A DNA stretch of 64,000 bases, taken from Mesostigma viride (Eukaryota > Streptophyta > Mesostigmatophyceae > Mesostigmatales > Mesostigmataceae). Each line of letters opens with the position of its first letter. Position 1 is the first letter of the stretch. Below, one piece after another: positions 21,489 through 31,261 of the stretch. The notes under the pieces were generated by a model. The model saw nothing but the letters and a program-made list of their open reading frames with translations. It did not search any database and had not been told where the DNA came from. The translations under genes and the position numbers were made by a program. Location of the stretch: positions 2,282,287-2,346,286 of the forward strand of contig RPFO01000406.1 in assembly GCA_009746045.1 (NCBI GenBank). The letters run 5' to 3'.

Positions 21489-22503
21489 GCGACTAAAAGC
21501 CGCTCTGGCTGGTTTTGTCGGCCTCTTTCTTTGCTCGTTGTCGTTGCGGCGGCAGCCGCAGCTATGGGTGCTGCGGAGCAAAATCCCAAAAGCACTGGTT
21601 GCACCGGCCACTTGGCCAGTGGTGAGACTTCCAGTTGTTAACCGGCCAGGCGTAGTTCCTCGGCCGGTTAACTAAAAGAAAAGAAAATGATTACCTCCGG
21701 TCCGCACCTTTTCCCCAGCTTGGGGTCTTTGGTGGGTCGGGTGCCGTGACAGGTGCTCAACTGTCGCTAATTGGTCGGCCCAGTGCGCGAGCTGGTGCTC
21801 CGTACCTGGGGATGCTTGCACCCCGGGTTGGAGCCGGATGGCTGGCACTGGCGACCCGTGTCTCGGTCCGCGGCCTGAGGCTTTTTCTTCGGAAATCGCT
21901 GCTGGCCAGCAAACTTTGCAATTGCCTTCCGCCGAGGGGGGGGTGGTTGGGGCTGGGGACGGCGATGGGAAAAGCGCCTAAGCTAGAAATTTTTCCCCCA
22001 CGCATAGAAACCTCGGGGGGGAATGCGGTCTTGGCTGAACGGACTCTCGTTCAGCCAGGTGCCTGGGGCTGTGGCCTCGGGCATCCGGGCTGGCGGGGCC
22101 TGGGCTAGGTCCACGTTTTTTCTCGAAGCACCCCGGGTCTATGGGGAGACGGCCATAGCGGTACCGACTCGGGGCCCCGAGAGGGGTCATGATAGGCTGG
22201 CCGTGCGCAATCGCAGTGCAAATGCGCTGGGCCTTTTTGGGCCTGGCCATGCATCCACAGCCGCCGGGCACACGCCTCCCGATGTGGGGGGGCTCCCGTT
22301 TTGCGGCAGGGCGGTCACTTGTGACAACGAGCAAGGTGGAGTGCGGCTTCAAGGGAAAGCCAGGGCGGGGGTGATTGGGCAACGTACTTCATGAAGGGCC
22401 TTGAACGGCGTGCCTCCGGGCATGTCAAACGTGTCACATGTATGCTTCCACTTATTGTTGTAATGAAGATGCTGGTTTTTGTGGGAGCTACGTGGGACAT
22501 GAA
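21477..22503 (+). mobile_element. 1.03-kb element with GC-rich interior (long form)
   Basis: Its left 60 bp (21477-21536) and right 126 bp (22378-22503) recur as the two ends of the 220-bp sequence at 23210-23429, so the latter looks like an internal-deletion derivative. The GC-rich interior holds frames such as 21746-22108 (120 residues), but none resembles a known family. No clear terminal inverted repeats. Class unknown. Confidence 0.5.
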
Positions 22504-22877
22504 TCGGGGTTCTTTGAACGGAGTTTCTTCTATACGTGAATGCGAGAACAAGAGGCCGCTGGATGAGCGGCTTATAGGTCGTAGTGTTTTCTCGTAGCTG
22601 TTTGGCTAGAGCTTTTGTGATTAGTAGATGCAGTATAGTGCATGGTTGAAAAATGAATTAAATAAAATGTGCGTTCCGCGCTTAATTGGGTTGATTATAC
22701 CCGGGCGGAACGGGGCGTGAGGTGCAGTGCCCCTGAAAAGAACAACCTACGCATTATTTAATACTAGCCGTGCAGATTCGGGATATTCTACCCCCGGTCT
22801 GTACGGTTAGCGTCTTACTAGCATCACTGAACATAAGGGTTTAATGACGTCAGTTAGCTAGGGATAAGGGAGGTTTT
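22504..22877 (+). repeat. 374-bp direct repeat X, copy 2
   Basis: Second copy of the repeat at 21115-21488. It directly follows the GACATGAA end of the 1.03-kb element. Confidence 0.8.
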
Positions 22878-23209
22878 CGTGGACTTTTCGTGATAGACTC
22901 GGCATGGACATGTGCTACACTAGACGTGACGGGCTCACCCCCGGGCAGCCTCCTGGTTTGTCTGTAATATGGAGGCAGATGGTGCGCAAGGATAGATGGC
23001 AAGTAGTGATGAAGGAGACCACCCCCAAGCCTGTGGGGGCTCCGCGTGTGACCAAGTATGGCATTCATAGCGATTCGGGCCGCGGTGCCCACACCCCTGT
23101 AACTAGGACCTAGATAGCTTATACCATCCATTCCATCCCATGTTCCCCTCCCACTGAGGACTTATGCTCACGTGACGCAGTCACGTGTCTATTAATTAAT
23201 TAATTAATT
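22878..23209. other. segment after repeat X, with a terminal hairpin
   Basis: A short frame at 22904-23113 has no recognised family. The palindrome CACGTGACGCAGTCACGTG (23169-23187) is followed by TCTA and a TTAATTAA tract. It nearly equals the palindrome at 5612-5630, which also precedes such a tract. Confidence 0.45.
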
Positions 23210-23429
23210 AAGGGAGGTTTTGCGACTAAAAGCCGCTCTGGCTGGTTTTGTCGGCCTCTTTCTTTGCTCCCCACCCACCCACCCTTGTCTTGGTTGCCTC
23301 TAGGGCAACGTACTTCATGAAGGGCCTTGAACGGCGTGCCTCCGGGCATGTCAAACGTGTCACATGTATGCTTCCACTTATTGTTGTAATGAAGATGCTG
23401 GTTTTTGTGGGAGCTACGTGGGACATGAA
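23210..23429 (+). mobile_element. 220-bp short form of the 1.03-kb element
   Basis: Consists of the left 60 bp and right 126 bp of 21477-22503 joined by about 33 unrelated bases that include a CCCA repeat. TTAATTAA tracts flank both sides, suggesting insertion into TTAA. Confidence 0.6.
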
Positions 23430-23483
23430 TTAATTAATTAATTAATATACCACGCCATAATTTTAGCTGACATACAGAGCTAG

Positions 23484-23844
23484 GACGCTGTTAATTGGCG
23501 TCATCCGCTCAACCCCTCCTACTCAGATAATGGTCGGATCAGCAGGATACATAAGCAGCGTTTGGATGACGTTGTCAAAGACTACGACCCTGTAACTGTG
23601 GGTCCTAGGAAATATAAAAAGCAAGGTAGGCATTGTTTGCGTACGTGCATGCGCAAGATTAGCTCGAGGCCTCACTTGAGGCCCATATTTTGGATTTGCA
23701 GTGGACATCATACAGTTTATACGTGTTGACGTCGATCTTGGGGAGACTTGCACTGTATCTCAAATTGGGAATTCAGTGCTCCGTGGTCCCCCAATTATCG
23801 GGGACACGAGACTAATTAAATTATTTATTTGTATTTTAGTGTAA
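23484..23844 (+). CDS. possible two-exon coding fragment, function unknown
   Basis: Exon 1 (about 23484-23625) reads from an AG to CAAG|GTAGG. Exon 2 (23702-23844) starts after GGATTTGCAG. Joining keeps the frame, and the result includes RLDDVVKDYDPVTVGPRKY and then VDIIQFIRVDVDLGE before a TAA. No family recognised. The end of exon 2 overlaps the hairpin terminus at 23777-23815, so it may belong to that element. Exon limits are guesses from splice-site consensus. Confidence 0.3.
23777..23815 (+). other. Helitron-like 3' terminus
   Basis: GCTCCGTG, then the stem GTCCCC/GGGGAC with an A/T-rich loop, then ACGAGACTAA followed by TTAAA. It matches the terminus at 21067-21098 outside the stem, while the stem bases differ in a paired way. 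Confidence 0.45.
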
Positions 23845-24463
23845 CCCGTACATTGTCAAGGAGGTCACATGGAAAATCAAATAACGGTTCAATTGGAGAG
23901 CAATATTGATAAATGTTGTGCCCTAAACACCAGTCAATCACGAACAAAACAAACATAAAAAAGCTTTTATCTAAAAACGATGGCAAGACGTATAAAGCAA
24001 CATACTATGTATACGCATAGTTTCTCTCTTAATAAGAACATTAAAGTCGTTTGGCCATGCGGTACACAACAAATTGTGAAGGCATACGTCAAGGCAAACC
24101 CTCCCATGCCTGATTTTTTCCAAAACACAACATGGCCATGACATTAGGAACTCTTGGTCCTCACAAAGTCTAGCTACACCTATATGGATCAAGCACAAAT
24201 GAGCGCCATGGTATTCTGGCCAGAATAATTCCCGTGATTCACAAGTAATTGCTCAACGTCCCTTCATTCATTGGCCCAAGCTAACACCACAAAGAAAAGC
24301 TAGCTGCTATGGCACAGCTGGATGTGGACTTGGTAAACTCTAGGCAGATGCGAAGTTCAGGACAGGAGAAATTGGGAACCCAATCGCATCAAAATATCGC
24401 TCCTCCGTCGTGGACATGCAACGTGACGGGGGAGTCCCACAACCTGGGCGGGTTGTGCAGGTC
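23845..24463. other. left flank of composite element B, no clear gene
   Basis: On the minus strand, the last 150 bases before the insertion have an open frame (Thr/Ser-rich, ending near 24340). It would be continuous with the sequence right of 46922 if B were removed. No family recognised. Confidence 0.35.
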
Positions 24464-24468
24464 CATGT

Positions 24469-25163
24469 AGTTAACGTTCTTATCACACGCAATGTGAAGG
24501 ATATGGTTGCAATGCAGCAATGTGTGATATGGTTGGAAACGGAGCTTTGTTAAAATCGGATAATGTTACAGCGCTCACACACTTGAGGCTTGTACACGCG
24601 CTTGCCAAGTCAAGGCACAACACGTGAGGCGGGCTCGCAAGAGATGCCCATTTGGCACTGGCCTATTGTTTATATACTTGTGCACTGTGCTTGCTAGTCC
24701 TGAGCAGCCTAGGAGGCCTGCTCAGTAATAACACCCCCGGTACAGTATTCACTACCTGTACAGCGCTCAACTCCTATACAGTAGGTCTGCCATACAGGCA
24801 CAATGACCACAGAGCACAGTCCACAGTGACTATTGCATCTGCACCTAGAAGTCCAGGACTAAGCCTGCGGTACCAACAGACCACAGGTTAAGGTTCCTAT
24901 TTCCTGCGTACGACGTATTAATCCAATACCGTCGTAGGTACAGCACCTAATTCCTGTCAGCCCAGGAATTACTGTCGACCCCATATGTCGTCGGCAAATA
25001 TTCACGTCCGACTTAGAAGAACAGCCGGCTCGCGCTCGCGCGCGACCGGGAAGTCGGAACGCCATAACTTTCTTGATACTTGTCGGAATGAACTCGTTCC
25101 GGTGCCGCTGGAATCGCAGAGATATGCCGAATCAGGATCACGCCAATGCGCTTGGCGTTAACT
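24469..25163 (-). repeat. LTR of element B, left outer copy
   Basis: 695 bp. On the plus strand it runs AGTTAACGTTC...GGCGTTAACT, so both ends are the 8-bp inverse AGTTAACG/CGTTAACT. The flank at 25164 on, read on the minus strand, is a purine tract (AAGAAAAGAAAGGATTGG), which identifies this as the 3' LTR of a minus-strand element. One mismatch to the right outer copy was noticed. Confidence 0.9.
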
Positions 25164-25818
25164 CCAATCCTTTCTTTTCTTGAGCTGTAGCAGCTCACAC
25201 AAGTCTACATACAAACACACACAATGGGTACTGGACATCCTCCCCGACTACAAGTCACAACCCGCTGGGCATGACAGTCAGCTTGGATTCCTTATTATAT
25301 GTACATAGCACCCATACTGGCTCAGGAGCACAAACAAATTACAATGAGTCCCTATCCCTTCACGGAAGCTCGTTGTGTTACCCATGTACAAGAGGTTGGC
25401 CAACTGTGGCAGCCCATAGGTGTTCAGCTAAGAACTTGAGAAGTATGTACAACCTTCAGGACCTTAGGCGAAACCCCACAGATCACCCACAACAGCTCAT
25501 CAGAAAACATTGCTGACCCCCAGACGGGAGTCGGCGCCGGTCTGCTGCCCCTTATCGAACCAGACACAACATCTACGCGAAGCACATGCAAAACACAAGG
25601 CCCCAGCCCAGTACAATGTACTGAGGAAGCTCATGAATGCTGACTGTCAAGTCGGTCTATCTGTCTAAAAGCTGAGAGCTGGGTGCTTAAGTCTCTGGAT
25701 ATCAGGCTGGGAGCTTGATTGTACATAATCCTGAGCACACCTTGAGGGGTGAGACATGTCTCTGGTGTGGGAATGTCTGACATTGTCTCTGATGGAGAGA
25801 TGTCTATCTGGGGTTTTC
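25164..25818. other. 3' untranslated region of B (-) joined tail-to-tail to a pol 3' end (+)
   Basis: 25164 to about 25599 is the minus-strand 3' region, including the polypurine tract. At ACACAAG (about 25593-25599) the sequence switches strand and continues as the last 23 pol codons plus stop (to about 25667) and its untranslated region on the plus strand. The shared ACACAAG suggests a microhomology join. Confidence 0.75.
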
Positions 25819-26513
25819 AGTTAACGCCAAGCGCATTGGCATGATCCTGATTCGGCATATCTCTGCGATTCCAGCGGCACCGGAACGAGTTCATTCCGAC
25901 AAGTATCAAGAAAGTTATGGCGTTCCGACTTCCCGGTCGCGCGCGAGCGCGAGCCGGCTGTTCTTCTAAGTCGGACGTGAATATTTGCCGACGACATATG
26001 GGGTCGACAGTAATTCCTGGGCTGACAGGAATTAGGTGCTGTACCTACGACGGTATTGGATTAATACGTCGTACGCAGGAAATAGGAACCTTAACCTGTG
26101 GTCTGTTGGTACCGCAGGCTTAGTCCTGGACTTCTAGGTGCAGATGCAATAGTCACTGTGGACTGTGCTCTGTGGTCATTGTGCCTGTATGGCAGACCTA
26201 CTGTATAGGAGTTGAGCGCTGTACAGGTAGTGAATACTGTACCGGGGGTGTTATTACTGAGCAGGCCTCCTAGGCTGCTCAGGACTAGCAAGCACAGTGC
26301 ACAAGTATATAAACAATAGGCCAGTGCCAAATGGGCATCTCTTGCGAGCCCGCCTCACGTGTTGTGCCTTGACTTGGCAAGCGCGTGTACAAGCCTCAAG
26401 TGTGTGAGCGCTGTAACATTATCCGATTTTAACAAAGCTCCGTTTCCAACCATATCACACATTGCTGCATTGCAACCATATCCTTCACATTGCGTGTGAT
26501 AAGAACGTTAACT
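25819..26513 (+). repeat. LTR of element B, internal copy in opposite orientation
   Basis: 695 bp, AGTTAACGCC...AACGTTAACT. Both ends are exact, yet both join to internal B untranslated-region sequence rather than to host DNA or a primer site. One substitution relative to the outer copies was noticed near the 5' end. Confidence 0.9.
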
Positions 26514-27089
26514 CAAATTACAATGAGTCCCTATCCCTTCACGGGAAGCTCGTTGTGTTACCCATGTACAAGAGGTTGGCCAACTGTGGCAGCCCATAGG
26601 TGTTCAGCTAAGAACTTGAGAAGTATGTACAACCTTCAGGACCTTAGGCGAAACCCCACAGATCACCCACAACAGCTCATCAGAAAACATTGCTGACCCC
26701 CAGACGGGAGTCGGCGCCGGTCTGCTGCCCCTTATCGAACCAGACACAACATCTACGCGAAGCACATGCAAAACACAAGCTCCCATACTCGTTCCAACCG
26801 TGGAAAATCAGGGGACCTGTCGCCACCTCACCAGCATGGTGGATGGGTCAGCCAGTCCGTGAAACTCCGCCTTAAGACGGCACCAGGGAATCGAACCCCG
26901 CCCACAAACCACAGATCTGGGGAAACCTCAGACTGAGATGAAAACCCCAGATAGACATCTCTCCATCAGAGACAATGTCAGACATTCCCACACCAGAGAC
27001 ATGTCTCACCCCTCAAGGTGTGCTCAGGATTATGTACAATCAAGCTCCCAGCCTGATATCCAGAGACTTAAGCACCCAGCTCTCAGCTT
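26514..27089 (-). other. 3' untranslated region of the left B body
   Basis: Non-coding and the same as 45647-46222 inverted. It is truncated at the join with the internal LTR: the polypurine tract seen at 25164 on is missing here. Confidence 0.75.
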
Positions 27090-30000
27090 TTAGACAGATA
27101 GACCGACTTGACAGTCAGCATTCATGAGCTTCCTCAGTACATTGTACTGGGCTGGGGCCTTGTGTGGCAGCTTTGTCAATGCATCAGCAGGGTTCTCCTC
27201 GCCAGGGATATGCTTCAAGTCAACCAAACTGGCCAACTCCTTCAGCAACAAATAATCCAGGTCCCGGCTCCTGGCCAGCTGCTTGTGAACAAACTGGACC
27301 ATACCCATGCTGTCTGTTAGCAACAACGTCTCCATCTGCAAGGTCCAAGGGGTAACTGAAGCCAGCTCCAGCATTAACTCCTTTATGTACAGGCTGGACT
27401 GGATCCCCTCGCATATGGCCCTGCATTCTGCCACATCTGAACTGATACAGACCCTCTTCTGCAGTCTGCTGTACCAGCTGAACAAACTTGCCCTGCTCTG
27501 ATAAAAAGCAAACAGAGCAGCAGATCTCCCCCTGACCTTGGTAACCTGGCGAGCATCCATGGAACTGTCAACAAAGATCTCCAAGGTGATAGGCTGGGTA
27601 AAGTCAATCCCAGACAAAATCAGATCAGGGGTACTCTCCACCAACCGGGCTATGACTCGAGGCTTCTCATCCTCAAGCACCTCATCAGGCATTCTGCTAT
27701 GGACCATCAAAGACGGACCACAGATGCTGGCAAACCAGGCCCACATGCCTCTCAACTCAGGTCCTGCAGCCTGGGTGATCTTCTCTGGCAAGGCCTTCAC
27801 AATGGTCTGTTTATAATCTCCTCCAGCCTGAAGCCTGATACTCCACTCCCCGTCCCTCCTGAACAGGGTAGCCTGCATTCCACAGAACACTACAGGCTTG
27901 TTGGGCTCCTGCCACAGCTCCTTGCCCAGTGAAAACTTGCCACTGATGACAGGAATAAACTTCTTCAGCCAGGTCGTGGGGGCTAGCAAATGCAGATCAT
28001 CTCCATGCAAACTAGCATACACTGGCAGACCCTCCCATTGGGCCAGCAGCAAACAGGGATCAACTGAAGACACTCTCAAGCCACACTCACTGATCAGAGC
28101 TTCCTGCAGCGTGAGTCTCCAGATGATTGGGCTCGACCTGAGTCCTTCCAGGCCCTTCAGAATAACCAGGAATTGTTGATGCAGCTCCAGCTTCCAGATG
28201 GCAGGCACCTCAACACAGTAAGGCTCATCCTGCTTCCACACCCTCCTGGCCACTTCTGGATCAGATTTTAAAAATGCCCTCTTGAAGTCCAGCAGCACTG
28301 ATGACATAGCTGCTCCCCTGTTCAGCAACCCCACGTAGAGACATAGCAAAATTCTCCATGTGTCGTGTAGCATCCCTGGCGTGTATAGCTCCTCTCCTGG
28401 CAGACTCCCCGTGCCGTGATACTCATTCAGGACAGGCCTGACATGGGGCACTGATACCTCATCCACAACCTTCCTCTTCAGCACAAATCTCAAAGCAAGC
28501 TTCCTTGATGCTGGGGGACGTCTGTCTGTTGGTGCAGCACACTCAAACTGCAACCACTCCTCCAATGCCTTGGAGAAGGCGAGCTTCCAAGCCTCAAACA
28601 AAGTAGGCGAGCTCATCTCTTGGACCAGCTGGTCATATGTCAAAGGAGAGTGTGCAGCAAGGCTCCTGTGAGTTATGCCAATACTGCTGGGGTGCAACAC
28701 AGCTGGAATCACCAAACTGGCCGCTGGGGGCACCTCCCCTTCATCCCATTTTACACCCTTGACTGGCTTGGCCCTGCACCTGACTGGAAATGTTGTCCTG
28801 AAATTTTCTAGGGGAATCATCCCCCAGCCATCTCTTCTCAGAGCTGTAGCTCTGATAGAAATCCCAGGATTGCCCAGAAAATTCTGACCCAAAATCACAG
28901 GGCCATCATAGTCCTCTAGGACAAGGAAGGTCACATCCACACCCATGACAGGGGCAGTAACCTCTCCCAACACCCTTAGATGCGTCCTACCACTGAAATC
29001 AGACACCCAGGGGCAACTTGGTTCTCCGACCAGCAGTTCTCCTGTATGCTGAGGTCCCATGACAGAAACCTGTGCATTGGTATCTATCTCCATGGCAGCT
29101 ACCTCAGGTTCATCCAACTGGACAAGCTTGGACACCTTAGGCTCCTTCTTGGCTCTTTGCAAAGCCTGTACAATATCTGATAGACGCACACCCCTAGGCC
29201 TGGTGTCGGGCCGTTCCGGAGGTGCAGCCTGTCCGCCTGCTTGCCCAACCACCGTATGTGAAGGTACCCCAGGGGCCGGGCCAGGGTCACCCTGAGGGCT
29301 CGATACAGCTGTAGCACCCTGATCAGGAAGCTCCACGTCACCCCCGCCTTGTACACCAGCGGGCACCTGGAAGAGGTCTCCTTGATTACCTCCCCGGGGA
29401 CGGATCTTTGACCAGGACAGACGGTGCACTGCTTGGGAGCCATCAATGGCCACCCAGCACTTATGGCCAGCGGCTTCTACTCGGGTCACCACCCCATCAT
29501 GCCAGCTGCCACGTTTCCCTGGAAAGCTTGGTTCCTTCCACACAACAACCTGTTGTCCAACGTTAGGTTCTAGGACACTCCAGCCCTTGTCTTTCTGCCT
29601 CAGCTTGAGGAACTTGGCCTCTAGCTTCTCCTTCCATGCCTGCTCAGCATCAGCTGGCAGCATCCTGGTATGCAGCATAAGAGGATTGATGGCAATGTCA
29701 CCAAAGAACATGGGAGTCCTCAGGTTCAGCCTGTCCTCCACAGAACGTAGCCATGCAGATGTCACAATGGCAGATGACGTCCTTGGAATCCTCTCCACCA
29801 GCAGCACAGTCTTGATCTCTTGGATGGCTCTCTCCACCACCCCTTGCTGGCCGTGGCTCTCCCTGGGTGTAATCAGCAACTCTGGAAACTCTGGCAGGTT
29901 CTCACAGCACTCAAACTGAATGTCACACTGCAACAACTCCAACCCAGGGTACCTGCTCCTTGTCAACTTCAGAGCAGCAATCAATGTAGGCTTCTCCATG

Positions 30001-30647
30001 TCAGGCAGGATCTCTAGGGTCTTGTACTTGGTATATCTGTCCACTGCCACCAGCAGCTTCAAACCCCTGATTCTCTGAATATCTACCTGCACATGGCCTG
30101 GCTGCAAAATAGGAGTCCTGGCATGAGACTGCTTGGGCTTTCTAGCAACTAGCCTGCACTTGCAAGCTTGAGCAACCTGTTGGCAGATGGAGTACAACTC
30201 ACTTCCTCCCAGCCGTCTAGCAACTTGCAAAGACTGAGCTGCATGGCCAAACATGGTATGCAACCTTGAGGCAATGTCATACAAGAGAGAAAACCTTTTA
30301 TTGTCATTATTAGCACTCAAGGTATGTACAGATCCCTTATGTACAGGAGGCACCAGGGTCGTGCCTGTCAGACTGTCTCCAGCCCTATCCTCATCCTGAC
30401 CATCCTGTGCCAGTCCTGCACGGTCAGAATGCTTCTGAGATCCACCTGGGTCCACATCACCAGGTCCTACCTCAGGCTCAGCACCGCCATGGCGGGCACG
30501 TTGGCGAGTAACCACTGCAGCTACAGCTGGCATACTCTCTGTGGTAACCAAGCTTGCCCCATCGTGTCCAATAGGCTCTTTCACTAGAGCATGGGGCTGC
30601 CCCTCACTGCTGTCACTAGCAGCTTCATTACACACCCCTGGGGGCAC
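27090..30647 (-). CDS. Pol polyprotein of element B, left body (intact)
   Basis: 1185 residues without a break. Order: integrase zinc region (H130, H135, C162, C164); integrase core D189, D242, E272, with ESHGQQGVVERAIQE around the Glu; basic module with WKEPSFPGKRGSW and HRLSWSKIRPR; retropepsin-like domain with EIDTNAQVSV near 522 and VILGQNFL near 588; RT with DFKRAFLKSD and catalytic LHGDD near 880; RNase H with FVDSSMD, VAECRAI, LTDSMG and ADALTK. The protease lies after integrase, unlike known copia order. The frame begins at a GTG and is open upstream to the gag UGA in the same frame, so it is probably made as a gag-pol readthrough product; no good ATG start is needed. It is closest to the interrupted copy at 33467-45646. 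Confidence 0.9.
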   Translation of the reverse strand: MPPGVCNEAASDSSEGQPHALVKEPIGHDGASLVTTESMPAVAAVVTRQRARHGGAEPEVGPGDVDPGGSQKHSDRAGLAQDGQDEDRAGDSLTGTTLVPPVHKGSVHTLSANNDNKRFSLLYDIASRLHTMFGHAAQSLQVARRLGGSELYSICQQVAQACKCRLVARKPKQSHARTPILQPGHVQVDIQRIRGLKLLVAVDRYTKYKTLEILPDMEKPTLIAALKLTRSRYPGLELLQCDIQFECCENLPEFPELLITPRESHGQQGVVERAIQEIKTVLLVERIPRTSSAIVTSAWLRSVEDRLNLRTPMFFGDIAINPLMLHTRMLPADAEQAWKEKLEAKFLKLRQKDKGWSVLEPNVGQQVVVWKEPSFPGKRGSWHDGVVTRVEAAGHKCWVAIDGSQAVHRLSWSKIRPRGGNQGDLFQVPAGVQGGGDVELPDQGATAVSSPQGDPGPAPGVPSHTVVGQAGGQAAPPERPDTRPRGVRLSDIVQALQRAKKEPKVSKLVQLDEPEVAAMEIDTNAQVSVMGPQHTGELLVGEPSCPWVSDFSGRTHLRVLGEVTAPVMGVDVTFLVLEDYDGPVILGQNFLGNPGISIRATALRRDGWGMIPLENFRTTFPVRCRAKPVKGVKWDEGEVPPAASLVIPAVLHPSSIGITHRSLAAHSPLTYDQLVQEMSSPTLFEAWKLAFSKALEEWLQFECAAPTDRRPPASRKLALRFVLKRKVVDEVSVPHVRPVLNEYHGTGSLPGEELYTPGMLHDTWRILLCLYVGLLNRGAAMSSVLLDFKRAFLKSDPEVARRVWKQDEPYCVEVPAIWKLELHQQFLVILKGLEGLRSSPIIWRLTLQEALISECGLRVSSVDPCLLLAQWEGLPVYASLHGDDLHLLAPTTWLKKFIPVISGKFSLGKELWQEPNKPVVFCGMQATLFRRDGEWSIRLQAGGDYKQTIVKALPEKITQAAGPELRGMWAWFASICGPSLMVHSRMPDEVLEDEKPRVIARLVESTPDLILSGIDFTQPITLEIFVDSSMDARQVTKVRGRSAALFAFYQSRASLFSWYSRLQKRVCISSDVAECRAICEGIQSSLYIKELMLELASVTPWTLQMETLLLTDSMGMVQFVHKQLARSRDLDYLLLKELASLVDLKHIPGEENPADALTKLPHKAPAQYNVLRKLMNADCQVGLSV

Positions 30648-30675
30648 CCTCCAGGGTTCAGGGATGTGTGCAGGC

Positions 30676-31172
30676 TCAAGTCAATGATCAGCAGCCTTGC
30701 CCTTGCCCTTGTCCTGGGATGGACCAGCCTTGTCCTTGCTGCCACCCTGAGCTGGCTTGCTCTGACCTTCCTGCCTCAGGTACGAGGGACACTCATTCCT
30801 GAAGTGACCCTTCCCCTGGCAGAAATAACATTCCACCTGACTGATGTCCCGTGAGGTCCCACTGCTGGGCCCAGCCTTGGGAGGACCACCCACCCTCTTG
30901 AAGTCAAACTGGGACTGTGGATGTCCCGACTTCGGCGGGGTCCCCCGTCCAGCCCTTCTGTCACGCCCCCTCCTGGACCTTCCTCGACCCCTTGAAGAGG
31001 TCTCAGGCCCTCTCGAGGGCGCTGGGCCCCCGTGGCCCGATCCCCTCATGGACTTAACCGTGGGTTCAGTGGCCTCCTCATCACCCTGACGAGGGCGCTT
31101 ACCACCCACGTACTTGCCGCTGAAACACTCATACAACTGGTCCGTCATGGCTGCCCAGCCATGGACCTGTCG
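30676..31172 (-). pseudogene. gag C-terminal part, left B body (5'-truncated)
   Basis: Carries the zinc knuckle C-x2-C-x4-H-x4-C (CYFCQGKGHFRNEC), a basic Arg/Gly tail and the same UGA-CUU-GAG stop context as the full copy at 32279-33466. The capsid region is missing because the inverted junction at 31172 cuts it. No start codon in context; probably not expressed alone. Confidence 0.85.
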
Positions 31173-31261
31173 TTACAACCAGTCTCAGCGGAACGGCCAG
31201 GAGGGTCGTTGCCGGTTGCGGTGTGCAGCGTTGACGACGCGAGGAGCTCGTCTGGTGGTGA
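31173..31261 (+). other. leader of the right B body, starting at the presumed primer-site position
   Basis: The sequence at the junction reads CGTTACAACC. In elements C, D and E the bases right after the 5' LTR are CGTATTACA, CGTATTACA and CGTACTATT. So the right body seems to start exactly where its 5' LTR should have ended, with the left body joined there instead. Confidence 0.5.

Noticed and set aside
21746-22108. 120-residue frame in the GC-rich element
   Set aside because: Frames are open on both strands here because of high GC. No motif and no sign of selection visible.
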